From: Eumeta japonica
Taxonomy: Eukaryota > Arthropoda > Insecta > Lepidoptera > Psychidae
Reading direction: 5' to 3'
Length of the DNA stretch: 64,000 bases
Assembly (NCBI GenBank): GCA_005406025.1
Contig: BGZK01001309.1
Span: 62,001 to 126,000, forward strand
The position numbers and the translations under genes are program-made. The notes beneath the pieces are model-generated. The model was not told the origin of the DNA and ran no database searches. It was given only the letters and a program-made list of their open reading frames with translations. This document shows positions 21,851 to 35,459 of the stretch, one piece after another. Position 1 is the stretch's first letter. Each line of letters begins with the position of its first letter.

Positions 21851-24800
21851 GTCGGTACATAAGATTGAATAATTCATTTTGATTACGTGGGCGGAGCCGC
21901 GAGCGGAAGCCAGTGTATATATAAATTTATTGAAAAACGAAGCAATTCATTAAGCTAATATAACAGACTTTGTTAGACACTGGTGATGGACAATCAGAGG
22001 AGCGCTTTAAAGTCCTTTACATTTGCTTCCTATCGAGGTTACTCTGCTGCATTGAACCTCCGTTTGTAACCGATCAGGATATGATCGGATGATGACCATC
22101 CAGAGGGTGGACGGTGGTGATTTACACCGCTACAGACACTAGATGGACAAGATGGACCATTCAGAACAAAGACCGTGAGGTCCTTAGTGCGGTCTTCGCG
22201 ATTTATTTCTTGCTAACATCCCTAATCTAATGACTTAACTTATTAATTTGTACCTATAGTCATTTAGGTTGTTATATTATCTGCATGACCAATAAATACC
22301 AAATGATTCTCCATGAATCCTGCACAGAAAATCAATTCCTTACGATTGCTTCAGATATGTTGGAAATATGAAGAATTTAGAAAACTTGCCCTTAATTCAT
22401 TCAATCTAATTCACAATAAATTAATGTACAATAATTACTTATTAAATAAGTCAGGGATGATACACGAAGAAATTGGTGTTCATCTCCAATTCCGTGTTTA
22501 AAAATACGCTTATCACACACAAAACAACCATAGCGAATATATCAAGTTTGAAAAGTTCGTATTGTCATAAGATAACTTTAACATAAAAGCGTCAAAACAT
22601 CGCGTTTGCCCCAACAAGATTGTGCGTGAAACACTCGAGGACCTTTGTTGCATGAATGTGGTATTAGGTTTTGGGAGCGGGATACGAACTACCTACTTGT
22701 CTTGAAGAATAAACTGTATTTTTGTTCCGACGTTGACGTAGAACTTGCCCACAACTCGTGGAACTATGGGGTAGCGGTCACAAAGGTTTGCTAGCTCGAG
22801 GTTGTCAGGCATCACCTTGAATCCCGGTCTTTACCCCGTTCTGACCATGACTTGGTCAGTTACCGGGGTGCCTTCGGCATAAAAATTCTGAAGTTTGTCT
22901 ACGATTTGAAATAAATTTATTGGGACGTATAGAGCCATAGGGTCAGATCAACGTAAAGTCGAAGGCCACCACATATGGGGAATTTCTTGCATCAGCTTTA
23001 GTTAATACTTAAAGCATTTTCTCTGACACCGCATCTTTTGAATGAGGTATCAGGCACAGTTTTTTACGACCGGCGCGGGCGCATCTCATCCGGTAAACAA
23101 ACGCGATAATCCTTCGTGTGAAAAGTTGACGAACGAAAGTTTTTGTGGAATGAGATGTGATCGCGCGCCCGCCCCGCGGATCCGCCGCGCGGTAGCCGCA
23201 TTGTATTCAAATCGACACATTTAAATACAAAACCGCGATTATGTGACGGTTTAGGAGGCTCGAGGGTCGTCGCTGCGCCGGCGCCGCGTTGGAAATCGGT
23301 AATGGGATCGATTTTTGACACTTACTATTCTTCTTTCATATATTTCTGTGTTACGAAAAATACTTAAAATTGAACAATAAATAGTTCAAGTAATTTCGAA
23401 ATGAAAAAAAAATATTTAGAAAGGACAAAGCGTTAATGAATTACCTCGGAAGTGTTAGGACTCAATTCCTATAACATACACTTACGCTAGGCTACACTAG
23501 GAAGACCAGTGCTGTGGAGGTGAATACTACTGCAATTTTTGTGGAAGAGAAACCTTTGTGGAGGCTGCATAATAAACTAGCAAGAGGTTGTAATAAATTC
23601 GAATTATTGACACTTATGTACATATTAATAAAAATTTTCATTTTTTTCTTCCTTTATTTCTTACTTCTCTTTGCGTTACTGCAAAAAAAAATCTGTTTCC
23701 TTAATATTAAGTTTAGTTAACTACTGAGTTGCAAAATTCAGTACACTTAACCTAAGATCGTTATTAAAGTTTGTTTCAGCGAAAAATACACGATATCATA
23801 TTTTAATACAACTAAAATTTTCAAACACTCGAAAACACAGTTACCACAGACTCGCATAAGTGAAGATTTCTCGACGCGAGATAGACATCTTACATTGTTG
23901 GTCGCGCGGCCGCTGAGAACACTGTTGTATGTTGATAACCACTAATTTCGTTTGATACCATAATATCTATATCTCTTCCGGTGCATCTGAGCCGGGGGTG
24001 TGGACCTGGAAACGGCGATGCCTTTTTTAAAAATAATTACGACCCCCGAGTTGTATGAGCACACGATTTCTGTGAAAAAGAAAAAAAAAACTTAGGTCCT
24101 TAACTCACCTAGGCGAGGATGAAAACTCGCCGCTTGTGAATAAAATTTATAAAAGTCTTGTGTTGATACGCCGTTTTGAGTGCCCTGAATCTGTGGACGT
24201 ACCCAAGCTTATAGAGCTATAGAAATATTTAAACAGACAAATACAAACTCGTTTAATAAAGAAATTGAGATAAATAAAAAAAAATCTGTAAATCGCTTGA
24301 CCCTGTAGGTCATACTTAAAATGTATGCTTACGTCGTATTCTCAAAATTAAATAAAGTGGTAAATAACCCTCCTTTACGCCCGCAACTCGTCTGTTCCTA
24401 CCCGCACTCGCTTATTTCTATAAGTATACTATTTTGAACTGTGTTCTGTGCACAGAAAGCAGCACAGATTCGCGCATGTGCCCATAACCACGGTGGCCGC
24501 CGAGAGGACAACGTGACAAAGAAGGGTGAGTTGATCACTCTTCCATCCCTTTTGATTTGTTACTGAATGAAGTTTTGGGGATGGGGTTAAATAGAACAAC
24601 TCCGACCAGTAACCGATGCAACACTCTATGATATTTATCGATGCCTTTTGAGGGCTTCGAGTACAAAAATTTGTTGTTTCAAAGCTCAAACACTTATCTT
24701 TATCGGTTAATCTCATAGGCCATTCCTAAGACTTTTTGCTAATTTCGAGCTCGAAGTCTTCAAAAATATGTCTTTTCGATTGGTTAATCCGTTCAAACCT

Positions 24801-25119
24801 TCCATAGGTTTACACAAACACACATACGCACGCACGCATGCACTCATGCATGCACGCACATGCGCACACACACATACACATGACCTGAAAACATCAAGAT
24901 CTGATAAAATTCGATTTCTGCAAATTGTTCGGAAAACAGAAATGTTCCAATTTTAGAAAATTATTTTCAAAGCGGTAAGTTAAAAACGTGAGAAAACACT
25001 ATCTTGCTTTGCAGTTTAGTATTAAAAAAGAATTTGATTTCATAATAATCTTATTTCATGATAGATTATTTTTTGAAGTACGTTCAATGTCACTTACATC
25101 CATAAATTTTGAATTCCAG
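21851..25119. other. non-coding; GC island and CA-rich simple repeat
   Basis: No gene supported. A GC-rich patch at about 23060-23300 has open frames on both strands, neither protein-like. The 62-codon frame at 22313-22501 is not recognisable. At 24810-24880 an irregular CA/TG-rich simple sequence (ACACATACGCACGCACGCAT) occurs. The segment at about 22690-22900 is less AT-rich but unexplained. Confidence 0.45.
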
Positions 25120-25770
25120 TTCTTTTAGGGTTCTATGCCCCAAAAAGAACCGTTATAAGATCATTTCGTTGCCCGTCTGTCAAAAAGAATACGTAGATGT
25201 ACGTGTGTATGTGAAATTAATAGCGAAGACTTAGATATACGGTCCCTTGCTGGAGCTGTAAAAAAATCAAACTTTTAAATCAATGCATTAATATATTACA
25301 GCCATTGTTGATGCAAATTTTGTCATTAGCGAATTGATTGAAACCAACAACTACTTCTTGTTAACTTAGAATCATGAAATTTGGCAAGAACTGAAGTCCT
25401 ATAGTACGAGTAAAGTAGAAAAATTGAAGATAATTTGTAGTTATATCACATAGAAGTATATATTTTTTTGCTGTTACAAACTAACGTTGGCATTTGGAGT
25501 ATGGACCGCGACGTGAACCGATGTATGGGAGAGCATTTTTCAACTTCTGGCTATGGAAATTTAAGACACCATAAAAACCCGGACATTTGTAAAACTTTTT
25601 GAATGAAAAAATCTTCAAAAAATTTCAAAATTTCTAGGATCTATATCTCGCCAGCATCGGTATCGAAAACAGGCAACAATCTCAAGACTCCTGTGGGATG
25701 AAATATTAAAAACGTACTGAACCCTCAATGAGTGCGAATCTTATTCGCACTGCTCCGATATTTTTTTTTC
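25120..25770 (+). repeat. dispersed repeat family D, copy 1
   Basis: It begins AGGGTTCTATGCCCCAAAAA and continues with GAACCGTTATAAGATCA, TTGCCCGTCTGTC and CTTAGAATCATGAAATTTGG. It ends CTGAACCCTCAATGAGTGCG followed by AATCTTATTCGCAC, a small terminal palindrome. An inverted, shorter copy is at 41737-42245. From memory, sequences with this head and the GAGTCCGACTCGCAC-like tail are among the commonest repeats of moths and butterflies. It is probably a non-autonomous retroelement, but I cannot name it. Confidence 0.75.
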
Positions 25771-26259
25771 TAGTTTCTCTATATTCAAATCTGTTAATGG
25801 CTTCACAGAATCTAGTATCTAAGTAAGGTGTACTATAACTTATAAATGCGTAATACATTTTTTTTTAAATTCGTTAAAATCGTACAAATTATACGAATTA
25901 CTGCTTATTGTAATTTTATTAATTTACTTTAACAAAAAATGTATGATACCGCAAAGAATATATGATTTTGTACGATTTTGGTCTATGAATTTTGTAAATA
26001 AGCATATTGTGACGGTCGAGGTCGCTACCTTATAATTAAGGCAATTCAAATGTAGACATTTAAATATAGCCTACTTATTTAGCTCATGCGTTCTAATGAA
26101 GAATGAAGATATAAACGCCTGTGCTGCTCTCTAAGCTCTTTGTTATACGTATCTGATAACATTATCAACTTTTTTGTTCCATTCCAAAAGAATTATAGAT
26201 ACTGTAATGATTACTACTCACTTCGACAAGAGGCTTCGTTCGCAAAACGTAAAACGGAT
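25771..26259. other. non-coding spacer
   Basis: AT-rich sequence without supported features. Confidence 0.5.
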
Positions 26260-26460
26260 TTTTTCATTCTATATGTGAATAGATCTTGCTGTCGATCATT
26301 CTATTTCAACCTAGATCTCGTTCTTGATTTCGGTTTCAGTCCCACTTCCTATTTTGATCGTGGTGCGGCAATCGATTCTACTTCCTTCCCGTCACACTCT
26401 TGATTCTGAGCTTGCTCGACTACTTTATTTCGAGCTCCGGAGTCTAACCCAGGGAAACCG
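26260..26460 (-). repeat. family F GATCGG/GAATCGA-rich repeat, inverted
   Basis: On the minus strand this is a block of GAATCGA-, GATCGA- and GAAACCGAAATC-type units like those at 21295-21850, without regular tandem period. The 87-codon open frame here arises from the repeat. Confidence 0.5.
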
Positions 26461-29400
26461 TATCGATTTCCGTAATAAAAGGTATATATAACATTAATTC
26501 ATAGTATCAATAAAAATCATGGCAAATATCGTTCAAATCCATTCAGTAGCTTCATCCTGATGTGCAGTCGAGGTACAGACTAACGGAAAAATATATAGAA
26601 AAATTACTGATTTAGCTTCCATTTCCATAATCTGATAGAAATTTCTAAAATATGTTTCATATACATATTCCGACCTGTTATTGTTTTATTGCCTATACAA
26701 AATATAGTATAACACTGATCGATTCCCAAATCTATAAACGATTCCATTTATAATAAAACGGTGTCGACTGATCTAAATCAGTCGCAATCGATTCATTTGT
26801 TCAAGAAAAATTCAATGAAATGAATAATTCTCAAAAATGAGGGTTAGAATGATTTTTAGATTTATAAACAAACTGATCTATTAGAAATGATAATTTAGTG
26901 CCTTTTAAAAAAGTGGATTGAATGAGACTAGTTTCGTTCAAAGCGGTTGATGCGATCAAAAGACGTCCAAAATCTCAAAAAAATGCCCAAAAAGGGTTTT
27001 TCTAAATAATTTTTGGATTTCTTGGCTGATAAAAATAGTTATTGCACAGGTAATGCAAAGCCCATTCCCAATCGGTTCTTTCCTTCAAATATTATCTTTG
27101 ATGATGAAGAATATGGAAAATATTATTTGCTTAACTTTTTTATATCTAATGTATTTTATTTCTAATTCAATTTAAGTTAAAAGCGCGTTATGAAAGAACT
27201 CTACATAAGCTCCGTTTCGTCACATATTAACGTCGTCACATACAGAGCGAAATGTGACGTGAAAATTGTTAGTTTTAATGAATTATGCACATGCTATGTT
27301 TACCACTACACCAATAAAACATTAAAAAACAGCAGTTTAATAAACTCATCAGTTGATCTTTTTTTATATACCGCTCTAATTTGTTCTCTTATTTTGTTAA
27401 TATCCTGTTTATAAATGTAATATTTTGATTCAAAAAATTGATCCTTATTAGTTGGTGCTGTCTCAGTCGTATGTATTCAGATATTTTAATACAATATTAA
27501 ACAAATTTTGTTTTATACGAAATCCGTTTCATCGTTAAGTTGAACAGATAGAAGGCAATTCAAAAAAGAAATATTGTGTAATATAAGAACAATTGTACAA
27601 AACCAGTTAGTTTTCACATCACATTAGAAGTTACATAGTTTACAGTACAAAAAATAATAATAGTTCAAATACAAGTATTCCGCGCGGCCTCTCTTCGACG
27701 TGTGATACTTTAAATTAATCCAGTTGGACATCAATAGGCATCAATAAGAAGATATGAAAATCATAGATCGCAGAGGAAGATAAAAAATCAGATGCGAAGT
27801 TTGGTATAATTAACGCTAACATTATAAATATTGCTAAATGTCACTTTCTATTCCTGTTCTGAACCCATTATCGATCTGGATGAAAACCTCGGTTCTCTCT
27901 TGGACGTTGCTGCTATTTTTGGTGTTTTAATACACAGTTTTTTTCTATATAAATTATTCTAGCTCGTATTGCATGAATAAATTTACCTATTTGCAAATCG
28001 TTTTGATTAATTGATCCACTAAGCTGTTTTGGAGATTAAACCAAACAAAAAAAAGTCGGACACGTTCTCGATAGAATGTATACCATGTCATTTGTACTAC
28101 ATTTTGACGTGACAACGTTTTTTACAGTCACTTTAAAGTGTAGCAACTAGGAGTCAGTGCAATGATTAGAGAATATATAGCTTGCAAATGAGAAAGTTAT
28201 TGTAATAATATAAATACACTGTGTAAATATTAAATGAAATTCACATAAATTAATGTTTTGATAATATAAATAAATTAAATTGTTACTATTATTTGAATGA
28301 ACATTAAACCATTCAAAGTATGTCACAGACTTTATTTTTTACTATTTTAAATAGCACTAGGATCAGTCAAACCGTTAGTAAGTTATAAGAGGACATACAG
28401 AGAAATATACACAACGAGACAGAAATAAACAGAACACTTAAAAATGCTAAATATACATAAATTAAGCTTTTTGAAACGAATAATTATCCCAAAACTGAAC
28501 AAAACTATTGTATGTACAGACAGAGCCTACATATTTATTTAGCTGTACGGATATAGGACATATAATGTACGTATGCAAAAGCCTGTAACACATTTTGTTT
28601 AAGGATTTCTTCTCCTTTAAGAAAGTTCGAGAAATATAAAAGACTTTTAATAACGTGTTTTGTGGTATATTATACAATAATTATATTTAGCAATATTATG
28701 ATTTTTGTGAATTATTGTACAGTTACAGGTCAAATTTTCATTAAGATACAAACAAAAGTATATACATTTTAAAAACTTATTAATATTAATTCGCTATTCA
28801 AACGGATACTCGACGACAGCTTCTACCAATAAAACTACGTTTGGATACTTATTGTTTGGATTGACGAAAATAACTTTATGTCAAAAACGAAAAGTCAATA
28901 TTAAGTTTGTATTTAATAGAAATTCCAAATCGTGTAACCTAACGCGTCTGGTGATTAGTTTATTGTTCTTAAGTTACGTTATTGCCATGGACGATTTGTT
29001 ATAAGTCATTAACGTTTTTCAGTTAATAGTAATTAAAAAAATAATAATATTGTTTAAAAAGAAATCATAATAGATTTTTGCCCTTAAGAGTTATTTAAAT
29101 GTATTTAATTTGAAGCCATCCACAAGAGTTAGGCCATCTTTAGGCACAAAACTATATTCGACTATATCAAGCTGATTCTATGGTATAGTGTGTCAGTGGT
29201 GGGATTATGCGCGGACGCAGGTAGCTGAATGAATTGTCACTGTCTACGACTTTGACACTTCTGTAGGGCTGCCTCTACCGTTACTTATGTATATTCTATT
29301 TAGAATTGCTATGAAATTTTTTACCCATTTATTATGTTTGTAATATCTCTTTTTCAACGAATTTCATATTTTTCACTACATTGAGATGTATTTGTAAAAG

Positions 29401-30785
29401 TTATTGTAAAGCCTTTATCAGTTATCTACATTCGATTTGGAAATTTAAATGAATAATATCTTCATAATATATGTTCTTATCAATGCGACTTAAAATAATC
29501 TGTATCTTAACATCTAATTTTAGAAACTTCATGTATACTTTAAATTGAATAAAGTATTATAGATTAGCATATAACGTCATGTATAACAATATATTTTGTG
29601 ATTGTACAATACTGTCAATCAAAAATAAATATATAAACAAACTTTTCGCAATATTTGAGTGAACGAATCGTATATTTAAAATATCGTCACAAACCACATT
29701 TTGATTATTAAACAAAAATTAACTTGGTAAAAGGATCTTATAAGAATATTAATTCTTATTAGCGCCTCCTAGCAAAATCCATTAAGTCACCGCTTGTCAG
29801 ATGACTCCCTTTTTCTCTCTTCTCAGTTTGTACGTGTGTGTGTTTATTTTTGATTATAAACTCTATTCCGATTCTGATTTGAATTCCAGACCCAACAGCA
29901 ATTCAATATACGTACATAAAATGTATCGACATTCGGTTTAGGATTCCAGTCACAATCTAATTAGGTACTATTAAATGTAAACCACACTGAAATCACTTAA
30001 AGCTGTTATATGTTAAATTTAATATACGTAATAATATCTAGGCATAACTAGATACTTAAACGGGTCCTACTCCTTTTGAATCCATTCAATGCAAGTTTTT
30101 CAATCTTCTGGTGCAAGTTTAAAAGTCTAGACTCGAAGAAGCGACCTGACGCAAGGGAGATAGAAGTAAAATTCTTCGACTCGTGAATTTTATAATCCCA
30201 ATATGTACCATGTAATATTTATTTTTTGTGCGTATTATCAATTTTTTTGGCAGTGTGTTTGTTTGTTATTCAATATTATTATTGGACAAAAATCATTGGA
30301 GTTCCTAAAAATGCAAATATTTTTGAGAGTATTATAGAGTACCGGTGAGATTGAAATAATATAAATAAGTAGCTTCTAGCCTATGATTTTAATGTTAAAA
30401 GAATAGGTGTGTTTTCAATGGAACAATTTCATCTTTATTGAAGAACTTTCATAGAGTCTATTGCCAGGCAAATAATTTTCATGAAAATAATACGGAATCC
30501 GCAACTATGGAGTGTTGTCTATATACAACCAATGACTGGTTTTAGGTAGATAATAAATTTTTCGAGGCCAAATAGCTATGATGCTACATTATACGTAATC
30601 AAGTTGGGATGGCGCGATTAAAAGATTATATAGTACAGTACATAAAAAATGCATTTTAAAACCATCATAAGAATTTTGGTAAATGATAGACACTTAATTT
30701 TATAAGCTTTCAGGCAATTTTGAGTTGTTTTTTTTTCAGCAAATCGAACAGGCAACAGAACATTACTTTAATGCTCAACAGTTAC
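26461..30785. other. non-coding, AT-rich
   Basis: More than 4 kb of AT-rich DNA in which I can support no gene or repeat. The open stretches at 27190-27414 and 28462-28677 are AT-rich and have no domains. Confidence 0.5.
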
Positions 30786-30823
30786 ACGTACTGAATTCGT
30801 TGTTAACAACGAATTCAGTACGT
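30786..30823. repeat. 38-bp perfect palindrome
   Basis: ACGTACTGAATTCGTTGTT is followed immediately by its exact inverse complement, with no loop, centred at 30804/30805. It could extrude as a cruciform. No repeat family is recognised. Confidence 0.95.
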
Positions 30824-31694
30824 TTTGTAACGTACGTTTTGCGAGTTTTTGTAACGCACCAAACCAATTTTGATAAACCTAAGTGCAGTTTCAGTAGTTC
30901 CTGAGTAGCTCACTAACGTTTTTTTCCGAATCGAATTGAATCGACGCTAGTGCGGGTCCCACGATTCGTCCGAAACGCCCACGCCGCAGCCCTGCCGGGC
31001 CGGCGCGTAATCCCGGCGCGCGTCGAGAACGAGAACACGGGTAGCTCTTGGGAACGGCCGCTGTATCAGAATAATCCAATAACGCTAAGTACGTTCACCT
31101 GTCGTACTTATACCTAGGTATTTGCTTAGGCTCGTTACGATACCGGCTTTCCATGCTCAGTTTTCGTAATGAGCGAGATGCCCGTACGGGCTCGTCTGCA
31201 GTTATTATGAAGTGTTTGCGAATTTCGTAAACAAAAAAAAATATTGTACGACTCAAGTCTGTTTTAATATATTTCGATAAAAAAAAATTTAACGTATGTG
31301 ACGTGAATTTTTATTGAAAAATTACAGATGAAAATTTTTCCAAAAACGTTGTTATGGTTAGCTAGTGTGGTATTTTGTTTTAAGTAAAATTTCTTAAGGG
31401 GCGACTCGGGTGTGACTGAAAATTTTTTCGTACGGTGGAAGTAATATTATTACGTAGTTTCAAATTTCGCACCAAACGAAATATTTTAAATTCGAAGTGG
31501 CCCATATTCGGTAAGGGCAATGTCAATATAAAGGCATAATACGTTGGGTGATATTATGTTATTGATAACTATAATGATTATACCCACAACGTAGATAAAC
31601 AATGAACTCCAACATTTTTGTACAGAGCAATTTCTCTTTCAATCAAGATCGCGAACTCGGTCTATACAGCATAGTCGAGAGCCAAACGAGCAGG
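30824..31694. other. non-coding with GC patch at 30940-31080
   Basis: A GC-rich patch carries a 62-codon minus-strand frame rich in R, G, A and P (RAGPAGLRRGRFGR). There is an acceptor-like ATTCTGATACAG at its upstream end, but no clear donor. Probably not coding. Confidence 0.4.
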
Positions 31695-31990
31695 CGAGCC
31701 CTCAGAGAGTAGATGACCACCGCCACCCATGGACACACATAATCCCAGAGTAGTCGCCAGTCCGTTGCCAGTCTCTTAGGAAGCAATATGATTCGTAAAG
31801 GAAGAGGATCGTGTTGATGAAAGAAGGTGAAGGGAGAGATACACCGGAACGCTCACTTACTGGACGAAACACTACAGCGAAAGCTGTTACTTCACTTAGT
31901 TCACGTCTTTGTTCTGTAAGAATGTGCGAAGCTCTTCACCGGTCTAGCTGATTCTTTTTTGTGTTACAGCGAAGTTGACCATGGTGTACC
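31695..31990 (+). repeat. dispersed repeat family A, copy 2
   Basis: It has GAGAGTAGATGACCACCGCC, ACCCATGGACACAC, CAGTCCGTTGCCAGTCTC, ACTGGACGAAACACTACAGC and CACCGGTCTAGC in the same order as the other four family A copies, and contains no coding sequence. Confidence 0.8.
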
Positions 31991-32464
31991 AAAGTAAAAA
32001 CCACCATTCTACTGCGATCTAAAGTGACTTATTGATTTTTAGTTTAATTTAGACATCTGTTTTAAAACTAAACACAAAAGTTTTACGTCAATCGCGCGTA
32101 AGGGTTACACGAACTTGTACTTTTTTTTTTACACATTATTTTCTAAAACTAGCAAAACTAGAATCATGGTGAAGCCACGAAATTTTTTGTAACCCCTTAA
32201 TGGTTCAAAAGACGCTGAGAAAATATTGATTGTGCATAGTTAAAAAAAGGAGGCTGGAAATAAAACTAGTTAGCATTACATCGAAACGTGTTTGTCTCAT
32301 AATGTGAGTATTGCCGAAACTTAGTGGATATCGAACAACCAATATCCATAAATGTCTACATTGTAATACATTTAACGCAATACGTTATGCAACAGGACGC
32401 GGTTCGGGAGGAGCAGGTAGCTCTTTACTTGTCCTATGTCTTAAAAAGCTATACGTCTCGATCG
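31991..32464. other. non-coding spacer
   Basis: AT-rich spacer between the family A copy and the SINE; nothing else seen. Confidence 0.5.
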
Positions 32465-32640
32465 ATGCAGACGGCTCAGTGGTTGAGAGCGTCGCCTCCT
32501 AATCGTACGGTAGCTGGTTCGATTGCGATCATGGGAGAATTGACCGATGAGTTTTGAGTAAATGATGTACCACTGCAGACGGCGGTCGTCAGTGCAATGC
32601 ATCCTCCCCGGTTCAGGGTAGGCCAGTGCCAAAGCTATAG
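32465..32640 (+). repeat. tRNA-derived SINE
   Basis: The head has a clear bipartite RNA polymerase III promoter: GGCTCAGTGGTTGAGAGCG (A box, at about 32471) and GCTGGTTCGATTGCG (B box, at about 32513). It retains the flow of a tRNA: D-arm, anticodon-like CGTCGCCTCCTAATCG, T-arm. A non-tRNA body follows to about 32640. The overlapping open frames in this interval are shadows of the SINE. It is not a functional tRNA, because the acceptor stem is not complementary. Confidence 0.8.
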
Positions 32641-34374
32641 TTATACATTGAAAAAAAAGACTGTTTAAAATAACAAAATGGGCAATTTCCTTAGGTTAAT
32701 ATAGAGTCTACATAAATACGACGTTATTTTCGTTAAGTAAATATTGCAGAAGTAACAAAATTTATTTATATAAATTAAATCTGTGTTATAGCGAGTCAAA
32801 CATTTCATATTGTGTTAAAATAATCGAACCTTTAAATCAAATATAAACTAATTATAATCGTAACTTTGATAATTTTAATGGACAACCTTATGTTCATTTT
32901 AAACTTAAAATAAATATTTGTAAAATCTATAAGGGTGGGTTCTTTTCACTTAACTGGTACAGTGACAATTACTAGGAATTTCTATATTTTCAACTAAATG
33001 TTTTAATATATAACAAGTGCTCGGTATATAGGTACCGAGCACTTAATAACTATAAAAATAATTTAATAGCATATACTATTAAATGATTTTAGTATTTTTA
33101 ACGAAACTACTTTTAGATTTCTAACAAAACTGTGTTCATGTAGTTTACGCTATTACTTTTGGTGAGATAGGAAAATCAATTTAATGTGCTGGACCCACGA
33201 TACGGGAACTTTTATACATGAAGCTGTAAACATGTAAATGTTACACTTTGATGTCTGGCAAAAAGCCGAGAAGCGATAGTGTAGCTTATGCTTGTATGTT
33301 GTTACGCTTGTATGTGGTTTGAACAGTTTTTTTGAAACAATATACATGTTTTTCAGTGTACGAAGATATGACTCAGTAGTGGGACGATTAAAGTACCCGA
33401 TAGAATGACATTTCGGGAAATTTTGAACTATTTATGAAAAGATCTCGAGCTAGGCTCCTCACGCGCAGACCTCTGTCGGCTGCCAATCACCGAGCCCCTA
33501 ACTGATCCCGATGAGGATTAACAAAAAGTATGCGGCCGGGCCCGACCCTCCGGCTTTCACGCGCCGTTGGGCATCGCACAACTTTTTGTGTCGCCTCAAC
33601 ACGCTTGAGGTTTCGCGGACCCGTTTGCCTTTTATACTTGTTTATTTGTTGTTTTTTTTTTTCCTTTTAGTGCATCGAATTGCACAGCGTAAAGAGATTA
33701 ACGTACGCGATACGTTTCAAATCCCCGCGTATATACGATATTTTTAACTTTGTAAGGATACACTGGCGATATTATTTTTAAACTTTTAATAAACGCACTG
33801 CAAATTCTTGAAAGCTCTAAGACAACAGTCACTTGATGTTTGTGATGTGCGTGAACTTCTAGAAATATGTCACCAAGTGGATAAGTCATTTAGAGTACGA
33901 CCTTCGATGACTCTCAGGCAGCAGCAGGTGTGGCGGCTACACAATTTGAAAACTACCCGAGGCATAACGAAGACGCTTATACGACCACATCTAATCAATA
34001 TTTTATTTGTTAATTTTATTTAATAATACCACAACACCTACAGATGTACTTGCATTGTGAACATACAATCGAAGTTTGTTCATGCTTCGGAAAAACCGCT
34101 TATAGAATTCACAGCGCGCTTTCATTATTACTGAAAACCTCTTGATGATTTTGCAAACTTCCTCCTAGTATGAGTCACGGAAGAATACTTCTGTTTCAAA
34201 ATACTTTAAGGAAGGACTTCCTTCTTAAGAAGGAAGAAGGACTTATATAGAAAATGAATGAAAAGTAGACCGAAAAAAACAAGTCTTTTTGTCAAAAATC
34301 ACTGTTGTTATTAAAGATTTTGTCAACACCGCTATATGTCTATGGATAAAGTGCAATAGTATTATCGATGGTGC
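32641..34374. other. non-coding; one small hairpin and GC patch
   Basis: A 12-bp-arm hairpin (AAGTGCTCGGTA / TACCGAGCACTT) is at 33015-33044. A GC-rich patch spans about 33450-33620. The 71-codon plus frame at 33808-34023 looks protein-like in part (DVRELLEICHQVDKSF), but I cannot assign it or find flanking splice sites I trust. A palindrome CTTCCTTCTTAAGAAGGAAG lies near 34209. Confidence 0.45.
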
Positions 34375-34655
34375 CGCCTAAGCGTTCGGCTTGTGACGCA
34401 TCTATCTTTTTACTGCATAATTTATATAGAAAAATATTTGAATTAGCGAGTGCAAATAAATGTTGATTTATCGAAAACATTGTCATTTTCAATTAACTCC
34501 TTCTTTGTATTATACAAAATAATGATAATTCAGTTACAATATTTCAATTCAATTCATAAAATAATGCAATTTTTCATCAACTTTTTCTTATGACATTATC
34601 ACGTAAAATTATCGTCCGTAAACCGACTTTACAGACAACCAATTTTTTTTTTGTT
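34375..34655 (+). repeat. dispersed repeat family C, copy 1
   Basis: It shares with 56975-57340 the ordered strings AGCGTTCGGCTTGTGACGC (AGCGCTCGGCTTTTGATGC there), ATACAAAATAATGATAATTC, CAATTCAATTCATAAAA, TGCAATTTTTCATCAA, TATGACATTATCACGTAAAA, TTATCGTCCGTAAACCGACT and AGACAACCAATTTTT. No coding capacity. Confidence 0.85.
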
Positions 34656-34904
34656 AAAATTTCTGTTTAAATTTAGCGAATCTCAAGTACACTAACTAAT
34701 TTGTCTGAATATAGATAGACGTACTAAATGTGCTGCTCATAGATCGCACTCTTACTGTAAGCCGTTAAGGAGTTCGATTGATCATAATATTCGATTACGA
34801 CAATTAGTTGACCATAACGACCCGGTAGGTAACTCAAATATCCGGATAGCCTATAAAAGATTCGGTCAAGTATTGTTAATTTGCTGCAAAGAATTGAAGA
34901 GTTC

Positions 34905-35255
34905 CGTTACTTTATCATGGATCCCATAATCAGAATGTAACCAAACTCGCATCAAAGTACCCTTGAAGTACATCCTTTTTAATAAAAAAAGTATCACTGA
35001 AATCGATTAGCGTGATATTGAGTTATTCGTCCATTTGTCGCGCACATACTTCATACGATTTTCTCATGGATGCCATTATCAAAACTGAACCAAGTTGAAA
35101 TGAAACCACAGGGAAAACACTAGCTTTTAAATAAATAAAGAATTATCAAAATCGGTTCACCCAGTCGAAAGTTCTGAGGTAACAAATATAAAAAAAAGAA
35201 AATTCAGCGGAATCGAGAACCTGCTCCTTTTTCAGTTTTGAAGTCGGTTAAAAAT
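34905..35255 (-). repeat. dispersed repeat family B, copy 1
   Basis: On the minus strand it starts TTTTTAACCGACTTCAAAAC, then has GAGCAGGTTCTCGATTCCG, TTTGTTACCTCAGAACTTTC, GACTGGGTGAACCGATTTTG and CATGAGAAAATCGTATGAAG. A related but diverged copy is at 55520-55870. AACCGACTTC-ended repeats of this type are frequent in Lepidoptera, from memory. Confidence 0.75.
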
Positions 35256-35459
35256 CCGTAACAAATCTAGGTATCATTAACGGTATCATTCGTCGTACAT
35301 GCCAACTCCTGTTAGTTGTGATTCGTAGGTCCTAGATCACTAACTAACGCACAAAGCCGAGTCAATTTCAATTTCTTTTTCAAATATTTCAAATCACAAT
35401 AACGGTATGATGTATCCGTGTCTTAGTAATTACTCAGAACTTTTGGATTTATTTTAAAA

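Noticed and set aside
24429..24716. 95-codon minus frame
   Set aside because: No domain, cysteine-rich by chance, no splice signals, AT-rich flanks on both sides.
32465..32545. Functional tRNA gene
   Set aside because: A and B boxes are present but the acceptor stem does not pair; it is the head of a SINE.
33808..34023. 71-codon protein-like frame (DVRELLEICHQVDKSF)
   Set aside because: No recognisable domain; part of it (GTGGCGGCTACACAATTTG) loosely resembles sequence at about 23558, so a shared repeat is likely.
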